Virus record (IMG/VR): IMGVR_UViG_3300035670_000595
Location: 1-38,656 of that record
Reading direction: 5' to 3' (one strand)
Origin: a virus
Length of the DNA stretch: 38,656 nucleotides
Notes under the pieces: generated by a model
What the model saw: the letters and a program-made list of their open reading frames with translations, nothing else
What the model was told of the DNA's origin: nothing
The model's database searches: none
Part shown: positions 21,399 through 29,468 of the stretch, one piece after another
How the letters are laid out: every line of letters begins with the position of its first letter
Position numbering within the stretch: the first letter of the stretch is position 1
Position numbers and translations under genes: made by a program

Positions 21399-21668
21399 AT
21401 GTCCCGCATCGTACCGATTGCACTGGCTGTCGCCGTGCTGGCCGGATGTGCGCAGACCGCGGTCGAGGACGCCGGCGGAGGGACCTTCGTCATCAAGTCG
21501 GACGTCCCGTCGGCGATGCTGCTCGGGTCCAACCTTGAAATCGCGGATAATTTCAACGCGGCGCGCGTCGATGAAACTTGCCCCAACGGCTTCGTGCGCG
21601 TCTCCGAACGCCGTTACGTCGAGGGCGACCGCACCGGCCGGGCGCTGACCATTCGCTGCAACCCGTAG
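21399..21668 (+). CDS. Small lipoprotein, probable moron
   Basis: 89-aa protein on the strand opposite to all its neighbours. The N-terminus is a lipoprotein signal (MSRIVPIALAVAVLAGC) with an LAGC lipobox, Cys17. The mature part has a small globular sequence with two further Cys (ETCPNGFVRVSERRYVEG, ending TIRCNP) that could form a disulphide. A strong AGGGGAG ribosome site precedes the ATG. The gene ends five bases before the stop of the facing tail gene. Such inserted, oppositely oriented genes in tail modules are often expressed from the prophage. Function unknown; superinfection exclusion or an envelope change is a guess. A poor promoter-like pair (TGGTGG 21334, CATAAT 21357) lies upstream. 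Confidence 0.77.
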   Translation: MSRIVPIALAVAVLAGCAQTAVEDAGGGTFVIKSDVPSAMLLGSNLEIADNFNAARVDETCPNGFVRVSERRYVEGDRTGRALTIRCNP

Positions 21669-21673
21669 CGCCG

Positions 21674-22234
21674 TCACGACCGCCCCCAGATGATTTCCTG
21701 ATCCTGCAGCGACGGCACTTGGTCGAAGCCGAGATCGCCGGCATAGTCCAGCTTCTGCCGCTCCGGCGTGTAAAGCTGCTTGTTGGCGACCTCGAGCGCC
21801 GCCAGCCGGTTCTCGGCCAGCAGCGCGAAGTCAGCGGTGTCGCCGGAATCGGTGTGCTCGAGCGTGTCCATCGTGCCGGCGAACACCTTGTAGGGGTCGC
21901 CGATCACCGCGCCGCTGTCGTCGATCGCGCCCAGCCAGGCGCTGACCGGACGGAACTGGTAATCCTCGGTCAGCGCCAGGCTGATCAGCGAGGCCGGCAC
22001 GCCCGACAGCCGGAACTGCACCCCGGCCGCGCGCACGGCCGCCGTCTCGGTCACCTCGCCGATACCCAGCAGCGTGCCGGCGCCGGTCCAGGTCTCGCCG
22101 TCCCAGGACAGATCGCCGATGCCGCTCCACAGCCGCAGCGCGCCGCTGTCGAATTCGAAGGCGGCGAGCAGGATCGGCCGCAGCCGCGGCTTCACCACCT
22201 CCGCCGCCATGTTGCTGGTCAGGCTGCGCGCCAT
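21674..22234 (-). CDS. Minor tail / baseplate-hub protein
   Basis: 186-aa structural protein. The sequence pattern (LLAAFEFDSGALRLWSGIGD, LSWDGETWTGAGTLLGIGEV, DPYKVFAGTMDTLEHTDSGD, LDYAGDLGFDQVPSLQDQEI, ending WGR) is that of a tail tip assembly protein regularly located between the distal tail protein and the peptidase/J genes in GTA-like siphoviruses. It may be related to DUF2163 proteins. It begins two bases after the preceding stop. Role: part of the hub below the tail tube. Confidence 0.88.
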   Translation of the reverse strand: MARSLTSNMAAEVVKPRLRPILLAAFEFDSGALRLWSGIGDLSWDGETWTGAGTLLGIGEVTETAAVRAAGVQFRLSGVPASLISLALTEDYQFRPVSAWLGAIDDSGAVIGDPYKVFAGTMDTLEHTDSGDTADFALLAENRLAALEVANKQLYTPERQKLDYAGDLGFDQVPSLQDQEIIWGRS

Positions 22235-22236
22235 GG

Positions 22237-22875
22237 CTAAACGTCCAGCGCCTCGACGGCGCTGAAACTCACGCCGTGGATCCGCAGCGCGTCCGCTTCC
22301 CAGCCCAGCACGTTTCCGGCCATGCGGAACACGCCCTGCGCGGTGGGGCCGACCGTGATCGCCGTGCCGTCGGTCAGCGCGGTGCGCAGCTGCGGAAAGA
22401 TGTCGACCGCGCCGGCGCCGTCCGGGCTGCTCGCCGTGCCGTCGACGTCGTTCAGCACCATATGCAGCCGCGCCGTGGCGCCGGTGCCGAGCTGGATATA
22501 GTCGCCGGCCTTCCACACATCGGCCACCGCCGCCAGGCCGCGCACGTTCAGCACCGTCGCCCGCGCGCTGTGCGCGCCGTCCACCACCGGCGTGCCGCCG
22601 CCGGCGCCGTGCAGCGTCCGATAGTCCGGATTGCCGAGCAGGAAGGTGCCCTTGCGGCCGCGCAAGGACAGCAGGAAGGCCCGCCACAGCCGCGCCTGCG
22701 CCTCCGGCATCGGCGCCAGGTCCAGCTCGACCGCCCAGCGGTCGCCGCCATGGTCCTGCACCTGGGTCGCGAAGGTGAAGGGCGATTCCGAGGCGGCCAC
22801 CGCCACCTGCGGCGACCAGCGGCTGCGCACGAAGCCCGGCGCGGTCGGCAGGGTCAGGGGATAGGTGATGGTCAT
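22237..22875 (-). CDS. Minor (distal) tail protein
   Basis: 212-aa protein immediately after the tape measure gene, where the distal tail protein is encoded. It has the usual outline: a first beta domain with RWAVELDLAPMPEAQARLWR, then FLLSLRGRKGTFLLGNPDYR, and a C-terminal beta domain. It would join the tail tube to the hub. Ten bases separate it from the tape measure stop. Family assignment is by order and general pattern. Confidence 0.86.
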   Translation of the reverse strand: MTITYPLTLPTAPGFVRSRWSPQVAVAASESPFTFATQVQDHGGDRWAVELDLAPMPEAQARLWRAFLLSLRGRKGTFLLGNPDYRTLHGAGGGTPVVDGAHSARATVLNVRGLAAVADVWKAGDYIQLGTGATARLHMVLNDVDGTASSPDGAGAVDIFPQLRTALTDGTAITVGPTAQGVFRMAGNVLGWEADALRIHGVSFSAVEALDV

Positions 22876-22885
22876 CGCCGCCCCA

Positions 22886-25084
22886 TCAGCTCTGGCTGAC
22901 CGCGCCGAAGAAACCCGGATCGCGCAGCCGGGCCTCGCGCGTCGCCTGCTTCGCCGCCTCGACGAAGCGCGGGAACGCCTCGCTCATCGCCGCCCGCGCC
23001 TCGGCGCGCGCATTCTGCGCCGTCGCGTGGATCACCGGCGCGAAGGTGAAATTCATGCCGCCGCCGCCGGACATCGCGCGGCGGGTCTCGCCGGCCGGCA
23101 GCACCGTGCCCGGCGAGCGCGGCACCACCAGCTCCGGCCCCTGCTCGCCGACCATGTAGGCGCGGCCGGCCATGACGTCGCCGCCCGAAGCGCGCGGCCC
23201 GCCGAAGGCGATATTCGGATTGCCGCCCGGTCCGAAGGGCGAGCCGCCGGCCGCGGCCGTGCCGCCGCCGCCGAACAGACTGCCGAGCGTGCTGGCGCTG
23301 GTGCCGAAGATCGCGTTCTTGATCGGGTTGATGATCGCCAGCTGCATGAAGGTCTCGAGGATCGAATTCGCGACCTGCGAGGCGACGTTGCGGAAGCCCT
23401 CCATCGCGCTGCCGGCCTGGGTCATCGACTGCACGATGCCGGCGCCCAGCCGGTCGAAGCCATCCATCAGGGTCCGCGTCACCGGGTCGGTCTGGGCCAG
23501 CTCGTCGCGCAGCCGCGCCTGCGCGCGCGCATAGGTCTCGGCCGTGATCAGGCCCTGCTGCTGCAGCGCGTCCAGATCCTCGGTCTGCCGCGCGAAGGTC
23601 TCCATCGGCTTCTCCAGGCTCTCGGTCAGCCGCTTCGCGTCGTCGACCGCCGACTGGAATTCCTGCCGCGACTGGCGCGCCGATTCCGCCGCCGCCTTGC
23701 CCGGATCGACCGGCGCCACTTCCTTGGCGATCCGCGCCGCGTCGACGGCGGCGAGGATCTGTTCGCGCTCGGCCGCCGTCAGGTCGCGGATCTTCTGCCC
23801 CTTGCTGTCGAGCAGCTTGCTCTCCGCCTCGAGCAGCGCCGTGGCGCGAGCGCGCTCGTCGGCCGACATCCGCTCCAGCGCCGCGGCGTTCTTCAGCCCG
23901 GCGAGATACTTGTCCAGCTTGACCTGTTCCTTGGCCGGCCCGCCGCCGCCGCTGCTCGCCACCGGCGGCGGCGCCCCAGCGGACCCCTCGCCCGGCGCGG
24001 TCGGCATCGGAATCGTCACCGACGGCACCGGCGTCGAAGTCAGTCCTTCCAGATAGCCCGGCCCGGTGCGGCTGTAGAGGAACTTGCCGATGGCGCCGAA
24101 GTCGAGATTGTCGATCGCCGTCTTCAGCGCGCCCAGCTCCTTCGCGCTTTCCGCCGCGCCTTTCAGGATGGTGGCGAACATCGTGCCCAGCACCCCCACC
24201 CCGGTCGCGAAGTCGGGGCTGGCGATGATGGCGCGCACTTCGTCCAGCACCGCGACCAGCTGCTGCGTGCTCTGCGCCGCCTTGTCGCCTTCGCCGACCA
24301 CGCGCAACAGCTCGTTGCGGATTTTCGTCAGCGCCTGCCCGACCGTGATCTGGGTCTTATCGAACTCGGCCTGCAGGACCGGCAGCTGCGACAGGAAGGC
24401 GGCGAAGAAATCCTGCGACGACACCTTGCCGTCGATCACCAGGCCGCGCAGCTTCGACACCGATCCGCCGGCGGCGTCCAGCCCGGCCGCCACCGCCTGG
24501 GCGATGCGCGGCGCGCCTTCCAGGATGCTGTTGAACTCCTCGGCCCGCACCGTCCCGGCGCCAATGGCCTGGGTCAGCTGCAGGATCGCGCCAGAGGCCT
24601 CGGCCGCGCCGCGACCTTCGATCGCCAGCGCCTGGCCGATGCCCTGGGTGAAGGCGTACAGCTGTTCCTGCGAGGCGCCGAGATCGTCGTTCGCCAGCGC
24701 CAGACGCGCATACAGCTCGACATTCCCGGCCAGTTCGGTGCGGGTCGACTGCGCGATCTGGAACAGCCGCCGCTGCGCCGCCGCCGCGGCATCGGCCGAG
24801 CCGGTGACGACGTTCAGCCGGTTCGACAGCTTGGTGTACTCGTCGGACAGCCGCACTAGCTCGCGCACCGCGACCGCGCCGGCGAGGCTCGCCGCCATGC
24901 CGCGCGCGAACCCGGCCACCGCCGTGCCGGCCCGCTTCATCGACAGGTCGAAGCCCTGCATCGTTCGGCCGGTGCTGGTGCCGAAGCTGGCGATCTGCCG
25001 GTCGGCGCGCGCCAGCTCGCGCGACAGCATCGCCGTGTCGGCCTCGAGCCGGACGACCAGCTGCTGCAGGGTGGTTGCCGCCAT
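22886..25084 (-). CDS. Tape measure protein
   Basis: 732-aa tail length protein. The N-terminus (LVVRLEADTAMLSRELARAD) and the tape measure domain around residues 60-260 (LYAFTQGIGQALAIEGRGAA, FNSILEGAPRIAQAVAAGLD, LRGLVIDGKVSSQDFFAAFL) match the TIGR02675-type family. Long helical coils follow, and the C-terminus carries a Gly-rich membrane-active-looking stretch (ASTLGSLFGGGGTAAAGGSP) and the phage pattern GRAYMVGEQGPELVVP. With about 1.5 angstrom per residue the tail would be near 110 nm, an inference. It starts four bases after the chaperone stop. Confidence 0.95.
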   Translation of the reverse strand: MAATTLQQLVVRLEADTAMLSRELARADRQIASFGTSTGRTMQGFDLSMKRAGTAVAGFARGMAASLAGAVAVRELVRLSDEYTKLSNRLNVVTGSADAAAAAQRRLFQIAQSTRTELAGNVELYARLALANDDLGASQEQLYAFTQGIGQALAIEGRGAAEASGAILQLTQAIGAGTVRAEEFNSILEGAPRIAQAVAAGLDAAGGSVSKLRGLVIDGKVSSQDFFAAFLSQLPVLQAEFDKTQITVGQALTKIRNELLRVVGEGDKAAQSTQQLVAVLDEVRAIIASPDFATGVGVLGTMFATILKGAAESAKELGALKTAIDNLDFGAIGKFLYSRTGPGYLEGLTSTPVPSVTIPMPTAPGEGSAGAPPPVASSGGGGPAKEQVKLDKYLAGLKNAAALERMSADERARATALLEAESKLLDSKGQKIRDLTAAEREQILAAVDAARIAKEVAPVDPGKAAAESARQSRQEFQSAVDDAKRLTESLEKPMETFARQTEDLDALQQQGLITAETYARAQARLRDELAQTDPVTRTLMDGFDRLGAGIVQSMTQAGSAMEGFRNVASQVANSILETFMQLAIINPIKNAIFGTSASTLGSLFGGGGTAAAGGSPFGPGGNPNIAFGGPRASGGDVMAGRAYMVGEQGPELVVPRSPGTVLPAGETRRAMSGGGGMNFTFAPVIHATAQNARAEARAAMSEAFPRFVEAAKQATREARLRDPGFFGAVSQS

Positions 25085-25088
25085 TGGA

Positions 25089-25672
25089 TCAGGCCTCGCT
25101 ACGCTTGCGGATCGAGCGGCTGGGTGCGCCGTGGCTGGCCACCAGCGCCGCGAGCCGCGATTCGCTCATCGGTTCGACATGGCCCGGCGTCATGCGCTTG
25201 CGGGCCTGCAGCATCAGATCGACCTCGGCCGGCGTGCGCCGCCAGATCCCTTCGGGGTCCGCCGGCCACAGCGCGAAGGCCGCGATCAGATATTCGCCGA
25301 GCGGGTCGGCTTCGGCGAGCGGGACACCGCTTTTTTTTTAGACGACGCCCCGTAGAAGGTCAGCAGGCAGGTCAGGAATTCCGTCATCTGCCGCTCCTTG
25401 CCGCCGATGCCCTCCGCCATCAGCAGCTCGCCCAGCGCCTCGGGCGATGGCGCCTGGTCGCCATGCGCGGCCGCCAGGCCGGCATGCAGGATCGCGACCG
25501 CCAGTTCGCCGGTGATGCCGCCATTCACGATGCGCGCGGCGATCATCGGGATGTTTGCGCCGGCAGCAGCCTCGATATGGGCCAGCGCCTGGAAGGTCGG
25601 ACGCAAGGTCCAGTTGCGATCGCCGATCTCGATCGCGACCTCGCCCAGGCGCTGGTTCACGGGATGCGTCAT
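25089..25672 (-). CDS. Tail assembly chaperone G-T fusion (programmed -1 frameshift)
   Basis: Longer form of the chaperone, made when ribosomes slip -1 on a run of nine A (complement of 25331-25339). Residues 1-114 are from the G frame; a further 80 residues come from the -1 frame, starting SGVPLAEADPLGEYLIAAFA and running through WRRTPAEVDLMLQARKRMTP to the TGA at 25089-25091, four bases before the tape measure start. Total about 194 aa. This is the conserved G/GT arrangement of long-tailed phages, where the T part binds tail tube subunits. The frame change and the protein-like T sequence are visible; frameshift efficiency is unknown. Confidence 0.86.
25286..25672 (-). CDS. Tail assembly chaperone G (GTA TAC-like)
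   Basis: 128-aa unshifted product. The sequence resembles the GTA tail assembly chaperone family: GDRNWTLRPTFQALAHIEAA, IAARIVNGGITGELAVAILH, then a long helix and the slippery SSKKK near the end. It coats the tape measure during assembly with the GT form. The start overlaps the DUF6525-like stop (ATGA, 25669-25672). Confidence 0.92.
   Translation of the reverse strand: MTHPVNQRLGEVAIEIGDRNWTLRPTFQALAHIEAAAGANIPMIAARIVNGGITGELAVAILHAGLAAAHGDQAPSPEALGELLMAEGIGGKERQMTEFLTCLLTFYGASSKKKAVSRSPKPTRSANI
25331..25339 (-). promoter_or_regulatory. A9 slippery site for -1 frameshifting
   Basis: Nine consecutive A on the - strand, read TCT AAA AAA AAA GCG. The only such homopolymer in a very GC-rich region, placed near the end of the G frame where the -1 frame opens into the T domain. 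Confidence 0.87.
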
Positions 25673-25920
25673 TTCGGCGGGTTCCCCTTGCCGTAGAGTT
25701 TGGCCTGCTGCTGCGCCGAGCGGCGGCGGTCAGTGTGCATCAGGGTCAGCGCGACGCTGCCGGCGGTCATCCGGTTGCGGATCAGGCCGCGCACCGACAG
25801 CGCCGACCAGGGCAGCTTCGCGCCGTTGAGCCGGTCGCGAAGCGCCCGGGGCAGCGCGTCGAAGGCGGCCATCTCCTCTGCCAGATCGACCGCCGATCCG
25901 GCGCCGTTGGCACGCGCCAT
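25669..25920 (-). CDS. DUF6525-like small tail-module protein
   Basis: 83-aa protein. The stretch FDALPRALRDRLNGAKLPWS, then ALSVRGLIRNR, matches the pattern of DUF6525 proteins. In GTA-like phages small proteins of this kind are found with the chaperone genes. It has no known function; being between tail tube and chaperone genes suggests a part in tail assembly. The ribosome site is poor, so it may rely on coupling to the tail tube gene, whose stop is eight bases upstream. Confidence 0.78.
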   Translation of the reverse strand: MARANGAGSAVDLAEEMAAFDALPRALRDRLNGAKLPWSALSVRGLIRNRMTAGSVALTLMHTDRRRSAQQQAKLYGKGNPPK

Positions 25921-25928
25921 CGCAGCGC

Positions 25929-26342
25929 TTACGCCGCGGTGAAGGTGACGGACCCGGCCGATTCCACGGTCATCGACTGCTGCACCGCGTCGGTGTGCTC
26001 GCCGTTGAACTCGAGATCGGTCAGGATGCAGGGCGCCTCGAAGGTGCCGAAGCTCGGCACTACGATCTGCCAGTTCGCGACCGCCGAGCCGAAGAAGTTC
26101 GTGCGCACGCTGGCCACGGCGGCATCGTCGACGAACCGGCCGGCGCCGGCGAACTGCACCGTCTTGACGCCGCCGCGGATCAGCCGGCGGAAGCGGTCGG
26201 TGTGGTCCTTCGACGTCACGTCGATCGTCTGTTCGTTCAGCCGGATCGCGTTGGTGGTGCAGCCGCCGACGGTCGAGAAGACCTCGGGCGACGCCCCGTT
26301 TCCCAGTTTGAGCAGCAGCTCGATGCCCTTCTGTTCGGCCAT
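25929..26342 (-). CDS. Major tail (tube) protein
   Basis: 137-aa tail tube subunit of the TP901-1/GTA type: GIELLLKLGNGASPEVFSTV at the N-terminus, RLNEQTIDVTSKDHTDRFRR, then a beta-rich body ending ESAGSVTFTAA. It polymerises around the tape measure to form the tail tube. A strong AGGAGGG ribosome site fits high expression. It is separated from the tail terminator gene by the four-gene cassette at 26358-29468. Confidence 0.93.
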   Translation of the reverse strand: MAEQKGIELLLKLGNGASPEVFSTVGGCTTNAIRLNEQTIDVTSKDHTDRFRRLIRGGVKTVQFAGAGRFVDDAAVASVRTNFFGSAVANWQIVVPSFGTFEAPCILTDLEFNGEHTDAVQQSMTVESAGSVTFTAA

Positions 26343-26357
26343 GGCCGGACCCTCCTG

Positions 26358-27164
26358 TCAGATTTCGGTGGATGGATACAGACGCGCCCACGGCACGCCC
26401 GCTTCGATTTCGGCCTTGTTCCACTGGCTGTAGGCCAGTGCCGCCGCCCAGGCCGTGCGGTCCGGCATCGCCGGCGGCGTCGCCAGCGCATGGGTTGCCA
26501 CCGGCCACGCCATCGCGCCGCGGTCGAGGGCGCAGACGGGCACCCCGGCCAGCGCGGCGTCGACGCCGGCATTGGAGCTGAAGGTCACCACCCGGGCGGC
26601 GCCGTCCAGGGCATCGGCAAGCGTGCCGCCGATCGCCGGCAGCAGGCCCGGCCGGCAGCCGCTACGGTCCAGCGGATGCGGCCGGAACACCGGGCGCTCG
26701 CCGCGCGCGCGCAGCGCCGCCGCCACCGTGTCCGCCCAGTCATGGACGTCGAGGCCCTGGATCGCCGCGTCGCCGGGCACCTGGCCGATCACCAGGGTGT
26801 GGCCGCCGGCGAACGGCGTTCGCCAGTCGCGCAGCAGCGCCGCGAAATGCCGCTCGAACCGGTCCGCCGGCGCACCCGCGGCCGCGAAGTCGGCGCGGCC
26901 GTTGAGACCGTTGCGCCCGACCGAGGTCCAGGCCATGCGGTCGCCGAGATAACCGCGCTCGAGCACGACATAGTCGCGGCCGGCGGCGCGCTGCGCGGCA
27001 ATGACCTTGCGCCAGCGATGCGACCAGAACACCGCGACGTCGCAGGCCGCGTCCTGCGCCGGGTTGACCTCGAAGACCAAGCCGTGCCGGGCCAGGCCGC
27101 GGCAGAACGCGCCGACCCAGTCCTGCTGATGCGCCGAGGGCCGCATGAAGGCATGAATGCGCAT
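26358..27164 (-). CDS. Capsule-synthesis-like / glycosyltransferase-like protein
   Basis: 268-aa protein resembling the Capsule_synth and related glycosyltransferase-like proteins. Visible are a first alpha/beta half with CDVAVFWSHRWRKVIAAQRA and YVVLERGYLGDRMAWTSVGR, then VIGQVPGDAAI, and a second half with PVFRPHPLDRS and VVTFSSNAGVDAALAGVPVC. This reads like a GT-B type nucleotide-sugar site. The start at 27164 is used because GAGGCGGGA precedes its ATG; the frame above it opens only with TTG. It is the last of four such genes. The glycosyltransferase role is inferred from motif resemblance. Confidence 0.8.
   Translation of the reverse strand: MRIHAFMRPSAHQQDWVGAFCRGLARHGLVFEVNPAQDAACDVAVFWSHRWRKVIAAQRAAGRDYVVLERGYLGDRMAWTSVGRNGLNGRADFAAAGAPADRFERHFAALLRDWRTPFAGGHTLVIGQVPGDAAIQGLDVHDWADTVAAALRARGERPVFRPHPLDRSGCRPGLLPAIGGTLADALDGAARVVTFSSNAGVDAALAGVPVCALDRGAMAWPVATHALATPPAMPDRTAWAAALAYSQWNKAEIEAGVPWARLYPSTEI
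26809..26823. repeat. Dispersed palindrome copy 6
   Basis: Exact GCGAACGGCGTTCGC, symmetric over 17 bp (26808-26824), inside the capsule-synthesis-like gene, read as RTPFAG. Confidence 0.9.
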
Positions 27165-27175
27165 CGGGTCCCGCC

Positions 27176-28081
27176 TCAAGCCAGCGCCAGCGCGTCGACG
27201 GCGCCAAGGATCGGCGCCGGGTCGCTATCGTCGTCCCACAGGATGCGCTGCCGCGGGCCGGCCCAGGGCAGCTGCCCGCCGGCTTCGACGCCGCGCCGGC
27301 CCCAATCGGCGGCATTGGTTCCGGGCAGTCCCGCGACCAGCGGCTTGCAGACCAGCCAGGACAGGTCCGATAGCATCGGCAGGATCATCGGCCCGGTCAG
27401 CACGCCCAGGCACAGATCGGCGATCCGGTACAGCGCCGCGCGGAGATCCGCGTCCAGCGCCGCCGCCTCGGCCAGCGCCGACCCGCCGGAAGGCACCGCC
27501 GCCGCGTCGGGAATCACGACCGTCTGCCAGCCGCGCGACGCCAGTCCTGCCGCCACCGCCGACCATGTCGAGGCATTGCTGTTCCGCGCCGCTTCATGCG
27601 CCGCCTGGCGCAGCGTGATCACGGCCACCGGCGCATGCGCCGGCGCGGCCAGGCCGTCCAGCGCCCGGCGCAGCGCCGCGGGCGTGGCCTCCCAGACCGG
27701 CAGCCGGCCGGCTTCGGTCACGCCCTGCGCCGTCACGGCATCGATGGTGTAGCGGTAACGCCAGCAATCCGGCGCCCAGTCGGCCGGATAGACCGCCTCG
27801 GCGCGCGCGGCCAGCGCCGCCGCCTGCGCGCGGCTGCACGCCGCCACCGTGGTCAGCCCGTACAGGCGGCAGGCCGGATACAACACGTTCGCGGTCATCC
27901 AGCGCTTGCCGGGGCCGTCGAGATTGCGCATCGCCTTCAGCCCGTCCGGCGTCTCCGCCGGCACCACCAGCACCGTCGGCGCCGGATCCGTGCCAAGCGC
28001 CAGCAATCCCGCAGCGACATGGGTGACGATGTCCCAGCTCGGCCCCTGCCGCTGCTGGTCGACCACGATCAGGCGGCGCAT
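27176..28081 (-). CDS. GT-B-like hypothetical protein of the tail cassette
   Basis: 301-aa protein. The N-terminal half has MRRLIVVDQQRQGPSWDIVT, then VLVVPAETPDGLKAMRNLDG and RWMTANVLYPACRLYG. The C-terminal half has HAPVAVITLRQAAHEAARNS and a Rossmann-like end, DLCLGVLTGPMILPML, GLPGTNAADWGRRG, GGQLPWAGPRQRILWDDD. The GP-x-x-LP turn is like the donor-binding part of GT-B glycosyltransferases, but no named family is certain. The start overlaps the preceding stop by 13 bp. Together with its neighbours it suggests sugar modification. Confidence 0.78.
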   Translation of the reverse strand: MRRLIVVDQQRQGPSWDIVTHVAAGLLALGTDPAPTVLVVPAETPDGLKAMRNLDGPGKRWMTANVLYPACRLYGLTTVAACSRAQAAALAARAEAVYPADWAPDCWRYRYTIDAVTAQGVTEAGRLPVWEATPAALRRALDGLAAPAHAPVAVITLRQAAHEAARNSNASTWSAVAAGLASRGWQTVVIPDAAAVPSGGSALAEAAALDADLRAALYRIADLCLGVLTGPMILPMLSDLSWLVCKPLVAGLPGTNAADWGRRGVEAGGQLPWAGPRQRILWDDDSDPAPILGAVDALALA

Positions 28082-28767
28082 GACGCCCCCCGCAGCGCAT
28101 CCATCGCCCGCAGCACCGCGCGCGGGTCGTGCCGCGGCCAGGCCTGGATCGCGCTGTCCGGGCTGGCATGCCAGACCCGGGCGCCGATCCCGCGCAGTTG
28201 CGCCGCGGCATTGTCGTAGAAACCGTGCGACGTGGCCCAGGGCCGGTCGCAGACGCGGCCGGCGCCGTGCCAATAGCGGTCCAGCGCCGTGTGGTCGAAG
28301 CCGAACAGGAACAGGTCGAGCGGCCCCGCACCCGCGGCTGCCGCGTTGCGCAGCAGATGCCAGGCCAGCGAGATCGCGCCGGAGCCGGAATTGCTGTTGT
28401 GCCCGATCGCCCAGCGATCATGGGGCAGCCGGTCCGACGCGCAGCGCTCGAGCAGCAGCAGGCCGTCGATCGGCGACACCGGCGGCTCGCGCCAGCCTTT
28501 CTTGCGCGCGTCCGGCGACAGATAGTCGGACGGAACGGCCGCGACATGCCGCATCGCCGGATAGAACGGGAACCGCGTGCGCAGGATCGCGGAATCGATG
28601 GTGAAGGCGTAATGCGGCCGGAACGGCAGATGCACCGCCGCCTCGTTGACCGCGATCGTCACCCAGGGGCCGCTCAGCCGCGACAGGTCCACGCCGATCA
28701 GGCTGGGGCCGCCGGCGACGATCGCGACCTGCGCCGCGCCTTCGGTAATGCTGTCGAAGATCGTCAT
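28069..28767 (-). CDS. DUF115/sialyltransferase-like protein
   Basis: 232-aa protein. The beginning is a nucleotide-binding style motif, AQVAIVAGGPSLIGVDLSRL, then PWVTIAVNEAAVHLPFRPHY, resembling DUF115 (Maf-like) and GT42-type proteins, which share a GGPS/GS loop. Later NSNSGSGAISLAWHLLRN and LFLFGFDHTALDRYWHGAG fit the second half of that fold. Start at 28767 overlaps the preceding stop (ATGA, 28764-28767). A transferase acting on a sugar nucleotide is a reasonable but unproven reading. Confidence 0.78.
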   Translation of the reverse strand: MTIFDSITEGAAQVAIVAGGPSLIGVDLSRLSGPWVTIAVNEAAVHLPFRPHYAFTIDSAILRTRFPFYPAMRHVAAVPSDYLSPDARKKGWREPPVSPIDGLLLLERCASDRLPHDRWAIGHNSNSGSGAISLAWHLLRNAAAAGAGPLDLFLFGFDHTALDRYWHGAGRVCDRPWATSHGFYDNAAAQLRGIGARVWHASPDSAIQAWPRHDPRAVLRAMDALRGASCAA

Positions 28768-29468
28768 GCCAGCGCCTCGCGCAGCGGCCGGCGCGGAAAG
28801 GCCTCGAGCAGGCCGCCCGGCGTCGCGTTGATCACCTCGACCCCGCGCGCCGCCAGCGCGGCCGCCAGGGACGGCCAATGCTCCAGCATCAGGGTCCGGT
28901 ACACCTCGGGCGGCGGCGGCAGCGGATGGCCGTCATGCCAATGCGTGCGGCCGGCGCCGTCATGGCTCATGTCGAGACCCAGCAGCACGATGCGGCGCGC
29001 GCCCATCTGCGCCGCCATATGCGTCGCCTGATAGCCGCCATTGCGGCCGGTGCGCAGGAATCGCGGGTCGTCGTCATAGCCGGCCACGCCGGTGGATTCG
29101 ACCCAATGCACCCGGCCGTCCAGCCCGGCCTTCACCCGCGCGTCCTGGCTGACCATCAGCCCGCCGAACGCGCGCAGCGCCAGCCGGCCATGCGGCCAGG
29201 TCCACCATTTGAGGTCGCAGCCGACCAGCACCCGCGCCCAGGGCGCCGCCAGCCAGGCCGAGTTGATCGCGATCGCGCCGCACTCCGAGCCCGCGCGCAG
29301 CGACCAGGCATGCACCAGCGCGACATCGGCCAGGGTCAGCGACGGTCCGCCGCCGAGCACGACCGCGGTGCCGCCAAGGAACAGCGGCGGCAGGGGCTCA
29401 GGCACCAGCTCGGCGCGCGCCGCCGTCTCGCTCGGCAGCGGCGGCGTGAAGTCGGCATGCCCCTGCAT
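28764..29468 (-). CDS. DUF115-like protein
   Basis: 234-aa protein, relative of the next gene. Motifs: GTAVVLGGGPSLTLADVALV (about 33-52), GAIAINSAWLAAPWARVLVG, LKWWTWPHGRLALR, GRNGGYQATHMAAQMGARRI and VLLGLDMSHDGAGRTHWHDG. The GGGPSL loop and the GLDM strand end are typical of DUF115-type folds. It opens the four-gene cassette, directly after a 70-aa gene whose stop shares one base with this start (TGATG). Role in virion or host-surface glycosylation is inferred. Confidence 0.82.
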   Translation of the reverse strand: MQGHADFTPPLPSETAARAELVPEPLPPLFLGGTAVVLGGGPSLTLADVALVHAWSLRAGSECGAIAINSAWLAAPWARVLVGCDLKWWTWPHGRLALRAFGGLMVSQDARVKAGLDGRVHWVESTGVAGYDDDPRFLRTGRNGGYQATHMAAQMGARRIVLLGLDMSHDGAGRTHWHDGHPLPPPPEVYRTLMLEHWPSLAAALAARGVEVINATPGGLLEAFPRRPLREALA

